Below are positions 1 to 12,130 of a stretch of 64,000 nucleotides of DNA, piece by piece. This DNA comes from Phocoena phocoena. Taxonomy: Eukaryota > Chordata > Mammalia > Artiodactyla > Phocoenidae. The DNA is taken from the NCBI RefSeq assembly GCF_963924675.1, contig NC_089232.1, forward strand, positions 44,494,522 through 44,558,521. Direction: 5' to 3'. Under the pieces are notes generated by a model. The model was not told the origin of the DNA and ran no database searches. It was given only the letters and a program-made list of their open reading frames with translations. The position numbers and the translations under genes were made by a program. Each line of letters starts with the position of its first letter. Position 1 is the first letter of the stretch.

Positions 1-399
1 GTCACTGTCTCTGTCTCTTTAATATTTCAGTATCATGAATATAGGGACTAATTTATTTTAAGAAGACTGAGGGAACATAACAACTAGATGTGATGTGTGG
101 TCCTCAATTGGATCCTGGTTTTGGACTAACCACCTATAAATGGCATTGTGTAGAAAAGTGGAGAGATGTCAATGTGGGTGGGTATTAAGATATGATATAC
201 TGTTAAGGAATTATTAATAATCAGCTGTGATTATGTTATTTTGGCCATGGAGGAAAATGTTCTCAATTTAAAGGATGCATATTAAAATTTAGGGGAAGAA
301 TGATGACTTCTATTTACTTAAAATTCTTCAGCATAACAAATTGGGGGTTTATTTCTCAAGAAGAAGGGGATAATGGATACTGGGGGCCAACAAGAAGTC
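1..399. other. Intergenic, nothing recognised
   Basis: AT-rich sequence with no open frame of note, no splice-flanked coding block and no repeat that I can name. Confidence 0.5.
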
Positions 400-536
400 T
401 ACCACTAGACTGTAAGCTGTATGAGGGCAGGGACTATGCCTGTTTTGCTTCCCACTCCATAACCACTGTGTAATGCAGGACCCAGCATGGAGTAGGCCCT
501 TCATATATATTTTTTAAATGAAGGAATAAATGAGTA
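400..536 (+). repeat. L2 LINE 3' end fragment
   Basis: It has the typical L2 tail layout: 'tgtaagctgtatgagggcag', then a stretch like 'acccagcatggagtaggccc', then a run ending in 'aatgaaggaataaatgagta'. It is diverged and ancient. The family call is from memory of the L2 consensus. Confidence 0.6.
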
Positions 537-947
537 TGGGAAAGAAATGCAGAAATTACCCATGACTTCCACTAACACTGAAAATTCAGCAGACATCGCT
601 TAAGAGATCATGGTACTTGAAAAATAAGTACAACTGAAACATAACCATGTGGTATAATTGTAATTAAAAAGATAAGAACAACTATAAAACTTCAAAAAAA
701 ACCCCCAAATCCCAAAAGGTAGAAAACATTAAAATGGTAAAATAATAATGAGCAGGTATTATTAATTTTATTGCCCTGTACCTATTTCTTTTGGAGTCCA
801 GGACATTGAACTGGCATTTTGTAATAAAAGAAAAATAACCAAATATGAAAAACTAAATTCCATGTGTTTTTCAGGAGATTGTTAGAAACTCAAGTAGATA
901 TTTTTCTTCTCCTTACTCCCCACCTTCTCTCTTCTTCCTACTCCTGC
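537..947. other. Intergenic, nothing recognised
   Basis: AT-rich, with small A-runs. I see no coding or structural signal. Confidence 0.4.
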
Positions 948-1606
948 AATAGTAAGATAGCCAGACACCCACTGAAACAGAGCAAGACCCTGCAGGGCCT
1001 TCCCAGGGACAGACCCCCTGTGTCCCCTAGTTTGTAAAAAAACGTTAGCCTCCTAGGCCTTCCCTGAATTCCAAAGAGCAAATTTAATCAAAAGAGTGAA
1101 AAAAACAAACAAAAAATCCCCCCAAACACCAGCAGAAACAAAGGAAAACAGTCAAGCAAGACAAAATAATAATAGTTCAGCCATAAAAACAAAGTCAAGG
1201 ACCTTTAGTTCCTCCTCAGGGGCTATAGATAATATCCTGAGCCATATCCTTGAGTTGTTTTGCAGATAGAAGAAGCTAACTGCATGATGACCATGAGCAT
1301 GTAGTCCCCAGATGCTGGAGCCTGAGGATTGATAACACTGACCCCTGTAACATCACCCTGTTACCTCACCATCAACCAATCAGAAGAATGTCCACAAGCT
1401 GATCAGGCAGCCCTTGACGCTCTTCCTCACCTTGCCTTTAAAAATCCTTCCCTGAGAGCCATTTGGGAGTTTTGAGCAGTAGCTATCCATGTGCCTTGCT
1501 TGGCCTTGCAATAAACACTGTACTTTCCTTCACCATAATCTGATGTCAGTAGATTGGTTTTATTGTGCTTTGGGCTGGTGGACCCAAATTGGGTTCGGTA
1601 ACACCA
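948..1606 (+). mobile_element. Probable solo LTR of an old endogenous retrovirus (ERV1-like)
   Basis: The block has the order of a retroviral LTR. A CCAAT motif sits in 'catcaaccaatcagaag' (about 1370-1386), followed by a TATA-like 'ctttaaaaatcc' near 1436. An AATAAA signal lies at 1511-1516 in 'cttgcaataaacactgtac', followed by a T/G-rich R-U5 stretch ending near 'gggttcggtaacac'. No gag, pol or env reading frame flanks it, so it looks like a solo LTR. The ends are uncertain because I could not find a convincing target duplication, and the A-rich middle may hold other sequence. The class assignment is inference. Confidence 0.5.
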
Positions 1607-3592
1607 TTTGCTGGCTGTATCTCCTACTGATTAGCCAACCACGTTCCAGGAGAGTTTTCTCCTTTCTGGCATCTTTAATTGAAAAGTAATAAGTAAATTT
1701 TTACTATATGTATGAAGTTATTTTTTAAAAAAGAAAAAAAACTGATTAAGTCTAAATCATAGATCTTATTCTCAGGGGGTCAGGAACAACACAGATAAAA
1801 CAAAAGTAAAAAACGCCAAAAATACCTTATTTTTCCCTCGTGCTTTACAAAGAGCTCTGAAAACCAAATTTCATTTATTCCTGAAATGATACCTTGCTGC
1901 AGGCTGAATAACAAGAGATTAATTGACTTGCTCAAGGTCCTCTCCGTAGTTAGAAATCTGGTACCAGAAGCCTTGTTTTCTGACTGTCCCACGTCTCTTA
2001 TGTATGGCACTACCTTCTGAAAGCCAAAACTTAAGACCAGCATTGCATTTTTGACTCTGCAGTGTGCCAAGGACAACTAACTGAGCTACCTTATGATTGA
2101 AGTACATTTTGACTTAGAGATGATTTCTAAAGCTTTCTGTGGGATTTTTTCCCCCATTTTTCTTAGCAACCACGAAGCACCACTTTATTTTCTCTGTTCT
2201 CCTGGCTGAGCTCCTGCAGCTGCACCCAATGTGATCATGCAGAGAGAAAGAAAACCTCCAACTACCATGAATCGCGCTTAACCCAATAGGAGAACATTGC
2301 GGATTCTACTAGGAGAACTTCAGCTAAAATTTCCTCCACACAGCAAAGCTGTGAAATGCATGCCAGCTGAAAGTGGCTGGTAGCTGGCATGTATACCGTA
2401 GTAATCCCTTAGGAGTAAAAAAGAATCTGTGATTTTGAGTGGTGCATTTAACATTATCACCACCTACACATTCAGTTAAAAGCTGTTCATGGCTGAAGAG
2501 AAACCCCTGATTCCCTCCCACATCATATCTCAGCTTCGTTTTGGTGTGAGCTGTGGGCGGCTTAATCAAGAATGTTTGTACCCTTTACCCAGAGCAAACA
2601 TTCCCATAGTGCAACACTTGTAGGTTCCATAAAATAGAAAATCAATTTAGTAATATTTAATAATAAGTAAATAATAAAAGTATAATAAATCAAAAAAATA
2701 TCTTCCCTGACTTTCCCCTCTCCTTTATCCCCTGTATATCACTAATCAGCCCCTGAGGTCTCTCCATTTTTTTTAAGTCCCTCAAATATATTATTTATTT
2801 CCACTCTACCACCCTTGTTTAAGTTCTTTTCATCTTTAGTACTACAAAAAAAACCCAATGAAATACTCTTACTACCCATTTTCCCTTCACTTTCTCCAAG
2901 TTATTCTTTTCATGTTCCAAATAGTTTTATTGAATCAAGTTCTTTTCTAGCACAAACATACAATGACTTGTAAAGCCTTAACTGCTCTGGCATTCCAGGT
3001 CCTCTAGAATATGGTCTCCCCTTACCTATGTGACCTTATCTTCCTTTCCTAATAATTATTATTATTATTTCCTAACAACAATAATAATTGCTATTAATTG
3101 AGTACCCAAATCGCAGACTCTGTGTTATGTGCTGTCCCTGTTCAATTTGCTAACGCAAACTCTTGCTCCAGCTAGTCCTGTGTCCGTATGTCCCACGTAG
3201 GCTTTGCTCTTTTCTATAGTGTGCTCTATTTCTATATCTTCTATGACCCCAATTTCTACTAACTAAGATGTTTAATACCACCGGATGATTATTTAGTCAT
3301 TTCAGGTATGTAAATTTACCTCCTGTAAGTTGTAATATATTGGCAGACATGGATGGGCTTCAAAGGGTGCATGAACCATTTAAGAGAGTATGTTTTGCAC
3401 TTGTGCATTTTTGCTAGGTCAGGAGATCTCATAGCATCCCAAAGAGGTCCATTGAGAGGGTTGAGTTACTCTCTGGATACCAAGCCATACTGTCAGTCAT
3501 TCCTACTTAAACATAGGAAATATATATCTTATTGCATACCCTATGATCCTGCACCGTAAAAACACTTCTAGCTAAGGTGCATGCGCTTGAGT
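1607..3592. other. Intergenic, mostly unassigned
   Basis: No gene. The segment near 2100-2600 looks non-repetitive and contains a 10-bp perfect inverted repeat (2359-2391, reported as a finding). Bases 2640-3100 are AT-rich with a short ATT run near 3055. A weak MIR-like stretch may lie near 1895-1985. Confidence 0.4.
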
Positions 3593-3883
3593 TTTTTTTT
3601 AAATTAATTTATTTATTTATCTTTGGCTGTGTTGAGTCTTCCTTTCTGTGCGAGGGCTTTCTCTAGTTGTGGCAAACGGGAGCCACTCTTCATCGCGGTG
3701 CGCGGGCCTCTCACTGTCGCGGCCTCTCTTGTTGCGGAGAACAGGCTCCAGATGCGCAGGCTCAGTTGTAGCTCAAGGGCCTAGTTGCTCCGCGGCATGT
3801 GGGATCTTCCTAGACCAGGGCTCGAACCCGTGTCCCCTGCATTGGTAGGCAGATTCTCAACCACTGCGCCACCAGGAAGCTCT
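3593..3883 (-). repeat. tRNA-derived SINE, older CHR-2-like subtype
   Basis: The T-rich start (the reverse of the A tail) is followed by 'ggctgtgttgagtcttcc', a GC-rich body, and the tRNA-like head seen in reverse: 'gctcgaacccgtgtcccctg' then 'accactgcgccaccagga'. The body has diverged from the younger copies in this window. Confidence 0.85.
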
Positions 3884-4869
3884 GGGCCTGAGTTTTAAAA
3901 TTCTGATCTCTTTTTGCACTCTATATTAAATGAGGTGTCCTGAATTTTGATGTGGTAAATACTATCACTATATGCAGAGCTTATTTCAACAATAATTTTA
4001 AATTAAATATTTTTGAATAGGTAATACAATTACACAATTTGAAGGTCAAAACGACATAAAAAGGATAACCAGAGAATTCTCACTCCTACCTGCCTTTTAC
4101 AGATAACGATCATCAGAAAAGATTTTAACGCCATAGATAATACAATAATGCCTGTAGCTACATTCATCAACGCTCTTTTGTTTGCAGGTAACAGAAACTT
4201 ATTTCATACCAGTGTAAACAACAACAAAAAAGAAATTTCTTTAAAGAATGGAGTATCTCAAGGAAGGCAGATAGTACAGCCAGGTTTCAGGAAGGATTAG
4301 AATCAGGAGTTGGGGATCCGTCAAGAACACAAGCAGCCAATTCTTGTCTGACTTACTGTGCTCATTGGCTCCAGTTCTCTCTCTTTCTCTCTTTCCAGAT
4401 TGACTTGGTTGCTTTGGCTGCATAAGGCCAAACATAGCTACCCCCTTGCTCTTGAGTATACTCATCCTCAGTTCAGGTGACCAGCCCAGCTTCTTATCTC
4501 TCAGGGCTAATTCTTAGAGACAGACAGAGAGACAGAGACAGAGAGATTGAGGTGCTGTTTGGCCTGACTAGGGTCATGTGTGCATCCTTGGTTGATCAGC
4601 TCTGGACAGGCGAGCAGGGAAACGATACAAACATAAATGCCAGGGATTCAGCCCTGTGTAGGGAAGTTAAAGCAAAGGGATGTGGACCAGCCTAATATCC
4701 CCCAAAGTGCCTACTAATGCAGTCTTGGTCAACTAGCTTTTAATTTTCATGGCCCTGAGGCCACCTTTGGTTCAGATAGGTACCCAGTGCTGATGATCTC
4801 TTTTCGTTTTGGCAGGAAGCAACCCAGAGTATGAGGAGCATACTCTCCTGAGACCTGGAGGACTGCTTA

Positions 4870-5006
4870 TCCTAATTTTTTTGTTTGTTTTTTGTTTTGG
4901 CCGCACCATGCGGCTTGCAGAATCTCAGTTTTCTGACCAGGGACTGAACCCGGGCCATGGCAGTGAAACCCCAGAATCCTAACCACTAGGCAACCAGGGC
5001 ACTCCC
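4870..5006 (-). repeat. tRNA-derived SINE, CHR-1-like
   Basis: A T/G-rich tail (reverse), then 'ggccgcaccatgcggcttgc', 'gaccagggactgaacccggg' and 'cctaaccactaggcaaccag'. This is the short SINE form with the tRNA box B region still visible. Confidence 0.8.
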
Positions 5007-5622
5007 CTGCTTATCCTATTTTTATTTAAAGTTTCCCTGGGTTAATTCTCACACTAGCTGATGCTTCTATTATCACCTCTGGTTACCTCCTGGATGTCTC
5101 CTAGGCAGGAACAAGGACCACTGCCTAATCATCAATTATAACAGCGCAGAGTAATGTGTAATTCATACCAGATCCTTCCTTCCATCTCTGTTTTGAAGAA
5201 GGTGGGGGTGAATGCCACTAAGAAAGACAGGTATTGCCTAAGTAACAATACCAAATTTTAATACATAAGGAATATGGCTCTAAAGCACTTACGTGTCATA
5301 AAGGTGCTAAATGAACTTCACGGATGTTATTTCTTCTCAATACTTTTCTTGTCTATGAGCTCAGCATGGTATTAGTAGAAGCTATTTGAGAAAAGCAAAA
5401 GAGATACTGTCTTTTTAGGTGAGATTTTCCAGCAGAACAAATGTTAGCAGTCTTCCATCCATCTTTCCTTCCTTACATCCTTCCTTCCTTCTAAATATAG
5501 CAGCATCTTCTCAGAACGTCCCAGGACTTGTACTGTCTGGAATCCGTATTTCACTGCATAAAATATCCTACATAATGTTTATGAATAAAAACTAAACTAA
5601 ACACATAGTATACTTCCATGTG
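5007..5622. other. Intergenic, nothing recognised
   Basis: It contains a degenerate TTCC-rich microsatellite near 5452-5492. I see no other structure. Confidence 0.4.
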
Positions 5623-5633
5623 CTCTTATAAGT

Positions 5634-5844
5634 TTTTTTTTTTTTTTTTTTATGCGTTACGCGGGCCTCTCACTGCTGTGGCCTCTCCCGTTGCGGAGGA
5701 CAGGCTCCGGACGCGCAGGCTCAGCGGCCATGGCTCACGGGCCCAGCCGCTCCGCGGCACGTGGGATCCTCCCAGACCGGGGCACAAACCCGCGCCCCCT
5801 GCATCGGCAGGCGGACTCCCAACCACTGCGCCACCAGGGAAGCC
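5634..5844 (-). repeat. Young CHR-2 SINE with perfect target duplication
   Basis: A near-consensus copy: T-run, then 'gcgggcctctcactgctgtg', ending 'ccaccagggaagcc'. It is flanked by the perfect 11-bp duplication CTCTTATAAGT at 5623-5633 and 5845-5855. Low divergence and a clean TSD imply a fairly recent insertion. GC-rich open frames across it are by-products of the SINE. Confidence 0.95.
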
Positions 5845-5897
5845 CTCTTATAAGTATTTTATGATTACTCAACTAATCCTTGAAACCAGTCTTTGAA

Positions 5898-6052
5898 GTG
5901 GCCACGATTATTATCCCTATTTAACAGATAAGGAATGAGGCACAGAGAAAATAACTGTTCAAAATCACAAACCTAGTAAGTGAGACTGTCAGGATTTAAA
6001 CCTAAGATGTTTGGCTCTAGAATCTATGCTTTTAACCCCTACCTTCCCTGTC
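5898..6052 (-). repeat. MIR SINE fragment
   Basis: The typical reversed MIR order is visible: 'attatccctatttaacagat', 'aaggaatgaggcacagagaa', 'cacaaacctagtaagtgaga', then 'ggatttaaacctaagatgtt'. Confidence 0.65.
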
Positions 6053-7461
6053 TCAGAGTGAAGGCGATTCTTCAAAACAGTGATTGTCAAATTGTTTAAC
6101 ATGTTTTAGAATATATTCTGGGGGCATACGTAACAGGAATGACAAATCTGCCGACACAGTTCATTTGTGAGGCCGCAGAATGAAGTGTGTCTGAACTGGT
6201 CTGGTTGTCGTTTACCTCTCTAGTCATTTCTTTAGGGCTTACCTTTGGCAAATGGCATCTTTCTCACAAGCTTTACATTTGGAAACTGTTTGTGAATAAA
6301 ACAGTTTTTGAGAGCATTCTAGCTCCAAATCGACATAATATTTTCCCTTCCAAGTTGTTATTATTTGTAATAACATTGCTCACTTGAATGCTTCTCTTCT
6401 TGGTGGTGGTCAGTCGTACTGACTATAACAGCAGAGCTCTGCTTGGAAGTGGCAAAAGAGATGAAAGTAAAATTGATAACTAAGCTTGGTGAGACTTGAG
6501 AATGGAATAGGACAAGATGGGTTATTGCTTTGGAGAGGTTTTGATCTAAATATGGAAAGTGATTATGAAGTGTTTGTAAAGTTTTGGAGAATCAGTATGA
6601 CCCTATAAAGACAACAGGCAGGAATGCCATGCTTGAATCGTAATCTACAAGCTAAGACCCTACAGGGCTCATGACTCCCTAAATATGTTCTCAGAGAGAT
6701 TTCCAATAAAATCATATACACATACATAATGACTGGCATATCGAGTTAGGGTACATTTGAGATTAGTGAGGAGGAATACAAATTCAGATTGGATGGCAGA
6801 GCTGTATGCTTTTCTCCAGCCACTTTAAGTTATGATGGTGCAAGAATAGAGAAAGCAGGTTTGGATTTAACTGAGCTTGTGGTTTCACCAAGCTAGATAG
6901 GGGAAGCGAGTTGAGAGAGTCTATTCTCAACTATTTGTTCTTCTATGTAAATTTTCAAAGTACCTTGTCAAGTTTCATGTAAAAGTTTTGTGATTTTGAT
7001 TTGAACTTCTTTGATCATACTAATCAGTTTGGGAATAATTGCCTCCTTTATGATACTGAATCTTCTTATAACTCTTCATATCTTTGTCTCTATAATATCT
7101 TTTAATGAAGTTTAAAATTTTTCTCCAAAAAAATAAATAAATAAAAGAAATCACATGTACTAAATCTAGCAACAAAGGACATGAAGAAAAATTGTCTATC
7201 ACTTCCTTGTTCAGTATTTTCATAGTTAAAGCTGTTTATGAAAATTTTCCATGTAGGTTTCATCATAAAATTATGAAATAAGTTATTACTGTCTCAAATT
7301 CTTCCTTTGAGACTCAAATGGTTTAGTAATAACAAATGCTGTAACTTGGCTGCCGACTTAGAAATAGTTCTCTTGTAGCTGTTTTCTGAGTTTTTATCCT
7401 TTGAGTAGGCTGTCTTGCCTCTCTCAGAGATATTGTGTTATATCTCCCTTGGAAAAATACA
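6053..7461. other. Intergenic, unassigned
   Basis: AT-rich single-copy-looking DNA. Short open frames on both strands have no recognisable protein content. I see no gene. Confidence 0.4.
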
Positions 7462-7618
7462 CCTTCCTTCCCCTCCCCTCCCCTCCCCTCCCTTCCCTTC
7501 CCTCCCCTCCCCTTCCCTTCCCTTCCCTCCCCTCCCCTTTCCTTCCCTCCCCTCCCCTTTCCTTTTTTTCCTTTCCTTTTTCCTTTTCTTTTTCCTTTCC
7601 TTTCCTTTCCTTTTTTTC
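7462..7618 (+). repeat. Uninterrupted polypyrimidine tract, 157 bases
   Basis: Every base is C or T. The left two thirds is CCCTT/CCCCT-like and the right third CCTTT-like. It is followed directly by 'ag'. The four overlapping low-complexity open frames here (Pro/Ser/Phe on +, Lys/Arg/Gly/Glu on -) are artefacts of the tract. Confidence 0.97.
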
Positions 7619-7828
7619 AGCTTAGTTCCCTTACATAACACAAAATTTAGAAAGGCAATGTCTTCAAGAGATTGTGTAAAGGTTATAAGGCATCATGCAT
7701 TATTTTAATTAATTACTCAAGTTCATACTGATTATATTAGATTTTTTGAAATCCAATAATTTGACTAAAATGAGGGTTCTCTTTTTGTGTGTGCACATCC
7801 GCATGCATGTAAAATTTGGCTATGTTCG

Positions 7829-8270
7829 TACTAGTTTCCTAAGGCTGCCATAACAAAATACCACAAACTGGGTGGTTTAAAGAAACAGAAATGTATTCTC
7901 TCACACTTTTGGAGGCTAGATGTAGGAAATCAACTTGTTGACTGAGCCATGCTCCCTTCAAAGCCTCTAGAATCCTTCCTTGCCTCTTCCAGATTCTGGA
8001 AGCCTTGGTGTTCCTTGGCTTGTGGCAGTATGACTCCAATTTCTGCCCCATCTTCACATGGCTGTCTTCCCTATGTGTCTCTGTCTTCTACTTTTCTTAA
8101 AAGGATCCCAATCATATTGGATTAAGGGCCCACCCTACTCCATTATGACCTCATCTTCACTAACTACATCTGTGATGACCCTATTTTCAAGTAAGGTCAC
8201 ATTCTGGGGTACTGGGGTTAGGACTTTAACATATCTTTGGGGAGGACACAATTCAACCCACAGCAATATC
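7829..8270 (-). mobile_element. MLT1-type LTR (ERVL-MaLR)
   Basis: It reads as a reversed MaLR LTR. It opens 'ctagtttcctaaggctgcca' and continues 'ataccacaaactgggtggtt', with 'ggattaagggcccaccctac', 'tacatctgtgatgaccctat' and 'ggggttaggactttaacata' further on. It ends near 'aattcaacccacagcaat'. An ancient non-coding LTR with no internal genes nearby. Confidence 0.75.
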
Positions 8271-9663
8271 TAGTTACTAAGAAATCCCTTGTAAGCTTTT
8301 TAGGAATATAGGCATATTAATTTAAAAACGTAACTTTACCTTTGTTATTTGAAATAGAGAAAAGAAACAAATGAAGGAATATACTATTAAAATCTGCAGT
8401 GATAAAATTTTGCATGTCAACCAGGCTTTTATGGGAACTCTTCATTTTCTACTTCAGCAAAAGCTTGGAAGGCAATGTTTTTTATATTTTTGATTAAGAT
8501 ATTTGGCTGAATCACTGAAGTTAATATAGTTTTCTTGAATATGTTTCCAAGCCGGTTCAACTTTCTACCTAGTTTTCATATTTGCTTTCAGAAATGAGAA
8601 AGATAGAGTTAGAAGAGAAGCTCATCTAAGTTAAACACACCATGTGACTATCCTCTTTCTCTTTTTTTTCTTACTTTGAAACGTATAAAAGGAAACTGTC
8701 TTCTTTCAAGAAAGGCTCTAAAGAATCTCGTTACATTTATGAAGACTTCCAAATGCTGTAATAAATCTGCCGGCATCATCTTTAATTCAGAGCATTGTTG
8801 CAACTCTTCTACTGTAAAACACATCTTTCTGAGCTACTTATCCCAATATTTGATGTTGGCACTAGAGAGAAATTAAAGGCTAAAAATAAACAATAAAAAA
8901 TGATTTTGAAGGTAGATCAGAGTGAGAGAGTCATTAGGTTTAACCCCCTGATTCACAGATGAGGATATTGAAGCCCAGAGGCTCCTGAAGGTCACCAAGC
9001 TGGGGATCTAGAATCTTGCTCTACTGAATCACATCGTATTTTCTTCCATATCTTATTCAAAACTTGTGCAAAAGGTGAAGAATAGTTGGCACTGAGTTGT
9101 ACACTTTAAATGCATGAATTGTATGGTATGAGAATTATACCTCAATAAAGCTGTTTAAAAAAAGATTAATGGCTGGGTTTCAGAGGTTCAGCAATGAAAG
9201 CACAATACGCTTAGGAAACATTCATTTTAAATAATAGTTTCTTTTTAAAAAACTGCACAGTACATAGTCACCTGAAAACAGCAACTAGCCCCAATTCTAA
9301 GATCTAAATAACAACTTAAGCTAGACTTAGTTTTATTTACAGCACTATCAATTTCATAGAGATAGAAGGTGATTTAGAGAAGGAAAATTGTTTAAGAAAT
9401 AGTCTTAAAACATTTATTGACACCCAGAAAAATCTGCACACATTTATAAGGTTCAGTTAAAATGTAAACTCTTAAATAATGCTCTGTCATGGAGCTTGAA
9501 GTACCATACTGCAAGTTCACCTTCCCAGAGGACAAATTAGGTTAACAGGAAACCGTGTTTTTTCTGTTCTTTCTTTCTGGAACTCTTATTAGTGATTCAC
9601 AGGCCTCCCAAATTTATCTTCTAGCTTTTTCATCTTTTGTCTTCTGTATTACATCTTTGTCTT
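8271..9663. other. Intergenic with old repeat scraps
   Basis: A MIR-like reversed stretch lies at about 8930-9040 ('acagatgaggatattgaagc', 'aaggtcaccaagctgggg'). A separate A-tailed repeat end lies at about 9087-9165 ('cctcaataaagctgttt' followed by an A run), whose family I cannot name. The rest is unassigned. Confidence 0.4.
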
Positions 9664-10770
9664 TTTTAAGAAAAATAATCAGCTTTACTGAGATATAATT
9701 TTTATCCAACAAAGTTCACTCATTTTAATCATATAATTCAATGAGTTTTGACAACGTATATAGTCGTGTAACCATCAACACTATCACTCCAAGAAGTTCC
9801 CTGTCCCCTCTGCAATCACTCCCTCCCCTCCCCCTGCCCCTGGTGGTTTTGCCCTTTTAAGAATCACATAAACAGAATCATAGGGTATGGAGGCTTTTGT
9901 GTCTTGCTTCTTTCATTAATATAATCCTTTTGAGTTTCCTCCATGCTGTGTATATCAATAGTTTATTCCTTTTTATTGCCGAGTAGGATTCCAAAGCCAC
10001 AATATGTTTATCCATTCTTAGTTGATGGACGTTTGGGTTGTTTCCAGTTCTCATTTCTCTTGGATAAATATCCAGGAGTAAAATTGCTGAGTCATATCAT
10101 TAGGTATGTTTAACTTTATAAGTAATTACCAAATGATTTTCCAAATTGGTGGTACCATTTTATACTTGCAAGAACATTCATTATGTATTCTTGCCAAATT
10201 TTGTAGCTTTGACTGTTCTATTTATGTCCATGATTCATTTTGAACTAATTTTTTTATTATGATGTGAGATAAGGATCAAAGGTCGTGTGTGTGTGTGTGT
10301 GTGTGTGTGTTTGCATATGGATGTCCAATTTTTCCAGCACAATTTGTTGAAAAGACTATGCTTTCCCCACTGAAATACTTTGACACCAGTGTAAAAACCT
10401 GACTATATATACGTGGGTCTATGAGTCTATTTCTGGACTGTATTCTGTTCCACTGATCTACTTGTCCATTTTTATGCCAGTACTACACTGTCTTAATTAT
10501 TGTAGCTTTATTATAAATCTTGAAGTCAAGTTGAAGTCCTTCTAGTTTCTTTAATTTCTCTAGCAATGTTTGTAGTGTAATGGTCTTGGGCATATTTTGT
10601 TAAATCCATCCTTAAATATTTCATGTTTTCTGAGGCTATTGTAAATGGTGTTGCTTTTTTTAAAAAAGAAAATACTTCAATTTCCATTTGTTTGTTACTA
10701 ATACATCTTTTCGTTCTTTTTTCTATTTCCCTGGGAACTTTTACAAATGTAACTTCCAACACTTTAATTT
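9664..10770 (-). mobile_element. Old L1 LINE fragment (3' part of ORF2)
   Basis: The reversed L1 text is recognisable: 'gatggacgtttgggttgttt', 'ggataaatatccaggagtaa', 'ttccagcacaatttgttgaa' and 'ctgttccactgatctacttg'. Reading frames are broken by many stops. A (GT)13 microsatellite sits inside at 10285-10310. Confidence 0.75.
10285..10310 (+). repeat. (GT)13 microsatellite
   Basis: A pure GT run of 26 bases inside the L1 relic. Confidence 0.95.
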
Positions 10771-12130
10771 TTTAAAGTTGCAATTAAAATCTTTTTGATG
10801 TAGTAAAATGAAATTTACCATTATAACCACTTTTAAGTGAGCAGTTCAGTGGCATTAAATGCACTCACATTGTTGTGCAACTATCACCACTATCCATCTC
10901 CAGAACTTCTTCATCATCGCATAATGAAATTCTGTGTATACCAAATACTCTCTAAATACTAACTCCCCATTTCCACCTTCCCTTAGCCCTGGTACCCACT
11001 ATTTTACTTTCTGTCTCTATGTATTTGACTATTCTAGGTACCTCATATAAGTGGAGTCATACATTACTTGTTCCTTTGTGTCTGGTTTATTTCACTTAGT
11101 CTTCAACCATGTTGTAGCATGTATCAGAATTTCATTCCTTTTTAAGGCTGAATAGTATTCCATTGTATGTATATATCACATTTTGTTTTTCCATTCATTC
11201 ATTAATAGACCCTGGGTTGTTTCTACCTTTTGGCTATTGTAAATAATGCTGCTATGAACGTGAAATTGGTTTTAATTTGTGAACCCACTCATGTTCTTTG
11301 ATTTTTTTTCATTTTTGTTATTTCTGTTTTTTGTTTTATGGAATGATATATGCTGTTATCTCCCTGTAAATATTAAAGTTTCTATGATGTTTTCTTCTGT
11401 TTTCTGTATGCCTCTGTTCCCTCAAGTTTCTTTTTCTGTTTATTTTCATTTTTAGCTTCCATTCAAGATTTTTGTGAAATGACTGGTGGTTCTTGTGTTT
11501 TGTTTTATGTTTAAGAGTAGAGAATTTTAAAAAATGGATGGAAGCTTTGTGGGGAGAAGGGGGCAGGTGGGGCTCATCAAGTCTTTTTACTGGGGTACTC
11601 CAAATGCCAATACTTTGAGAAATTTTCACTGGAACCATTTTGTTTCTCCACAAATGAATTCTCCAATTTCCTTTCTGGAGGAGAATGAGGTATAGGGGAC
11701 AGCAGGGGCTGGGGGAGCAGTGATAGTGGGGCAGTGGTGATATGTTTAAGCCTTGCTGCAGGCTTTCTGGGTGTAGGAAGGGGACAAAGGGGCTGAGGAT
11801 TCCTCTCTTACTTAATCCACTTGTTTTCAATACTAGCACCTCCAAGGGCTGAGCATCTCAAGGATTCTATGGCACAAAATGACTTACTTCTAGTTGATAT
11901 TGCCCCTTGAGAGGTGTTTAGGTTGTAACTTCACAGTCTGCTAAATCAGTAACTGCTCCTCTATCTGCTTTGTCTTCCAAAAATATGTTGAAATATTTTA
12001 TACACTGTTGTCTCCTCTGTTATTCTCTTTGTCTTTGTTGGTTAATACCATTTTTATTGCTTTACTGACATTTTAATGGGGTTTTAGGAGGGAGAGGAAA
12101 TGAATGACACACCATATTTAACTCATTAGA
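10771..12130 (-). mobile_element. Second stacked L1M relic(s), 3' end and 3' UTR
   Basis: The left part resembles an L1M 3' end in reverse: 'gtgagcagttcagtggcatt', 'aagtggagtcatacattact', 'ttaaggctgaatagtattcc', 'tgtaaataatgctgctatga'. From about 11270 the text resembles an L1M 3' UTR, ending near 'acattttaatggggttttag'. The joins between the pieces are not resolved. The 169-codon reverse frame at 11336-11845 lies in this repeat and is not a gene. Confidence 0.5.

Noticed and set aside
5618..5896. Arg/Pro/Ala-rich frames here and at 27.6, 33.0, 34.0 and 56.5 kb
   Set aside because: All lie across CHR-2 SINEs and repeat the same translations, so they are repeat artefacts.
7401..7708. Pro/Ser/Leu and Lys/Arg/Glu repeat proteins
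   Set aside because: They arise from the polypyrimidine tract on either strand.
11336..11845. 169-codon reverse-strand frame as a gene
   Set aside because: It falls in L1M 3' sequence, is low in coding character and has no recognisable protein family.
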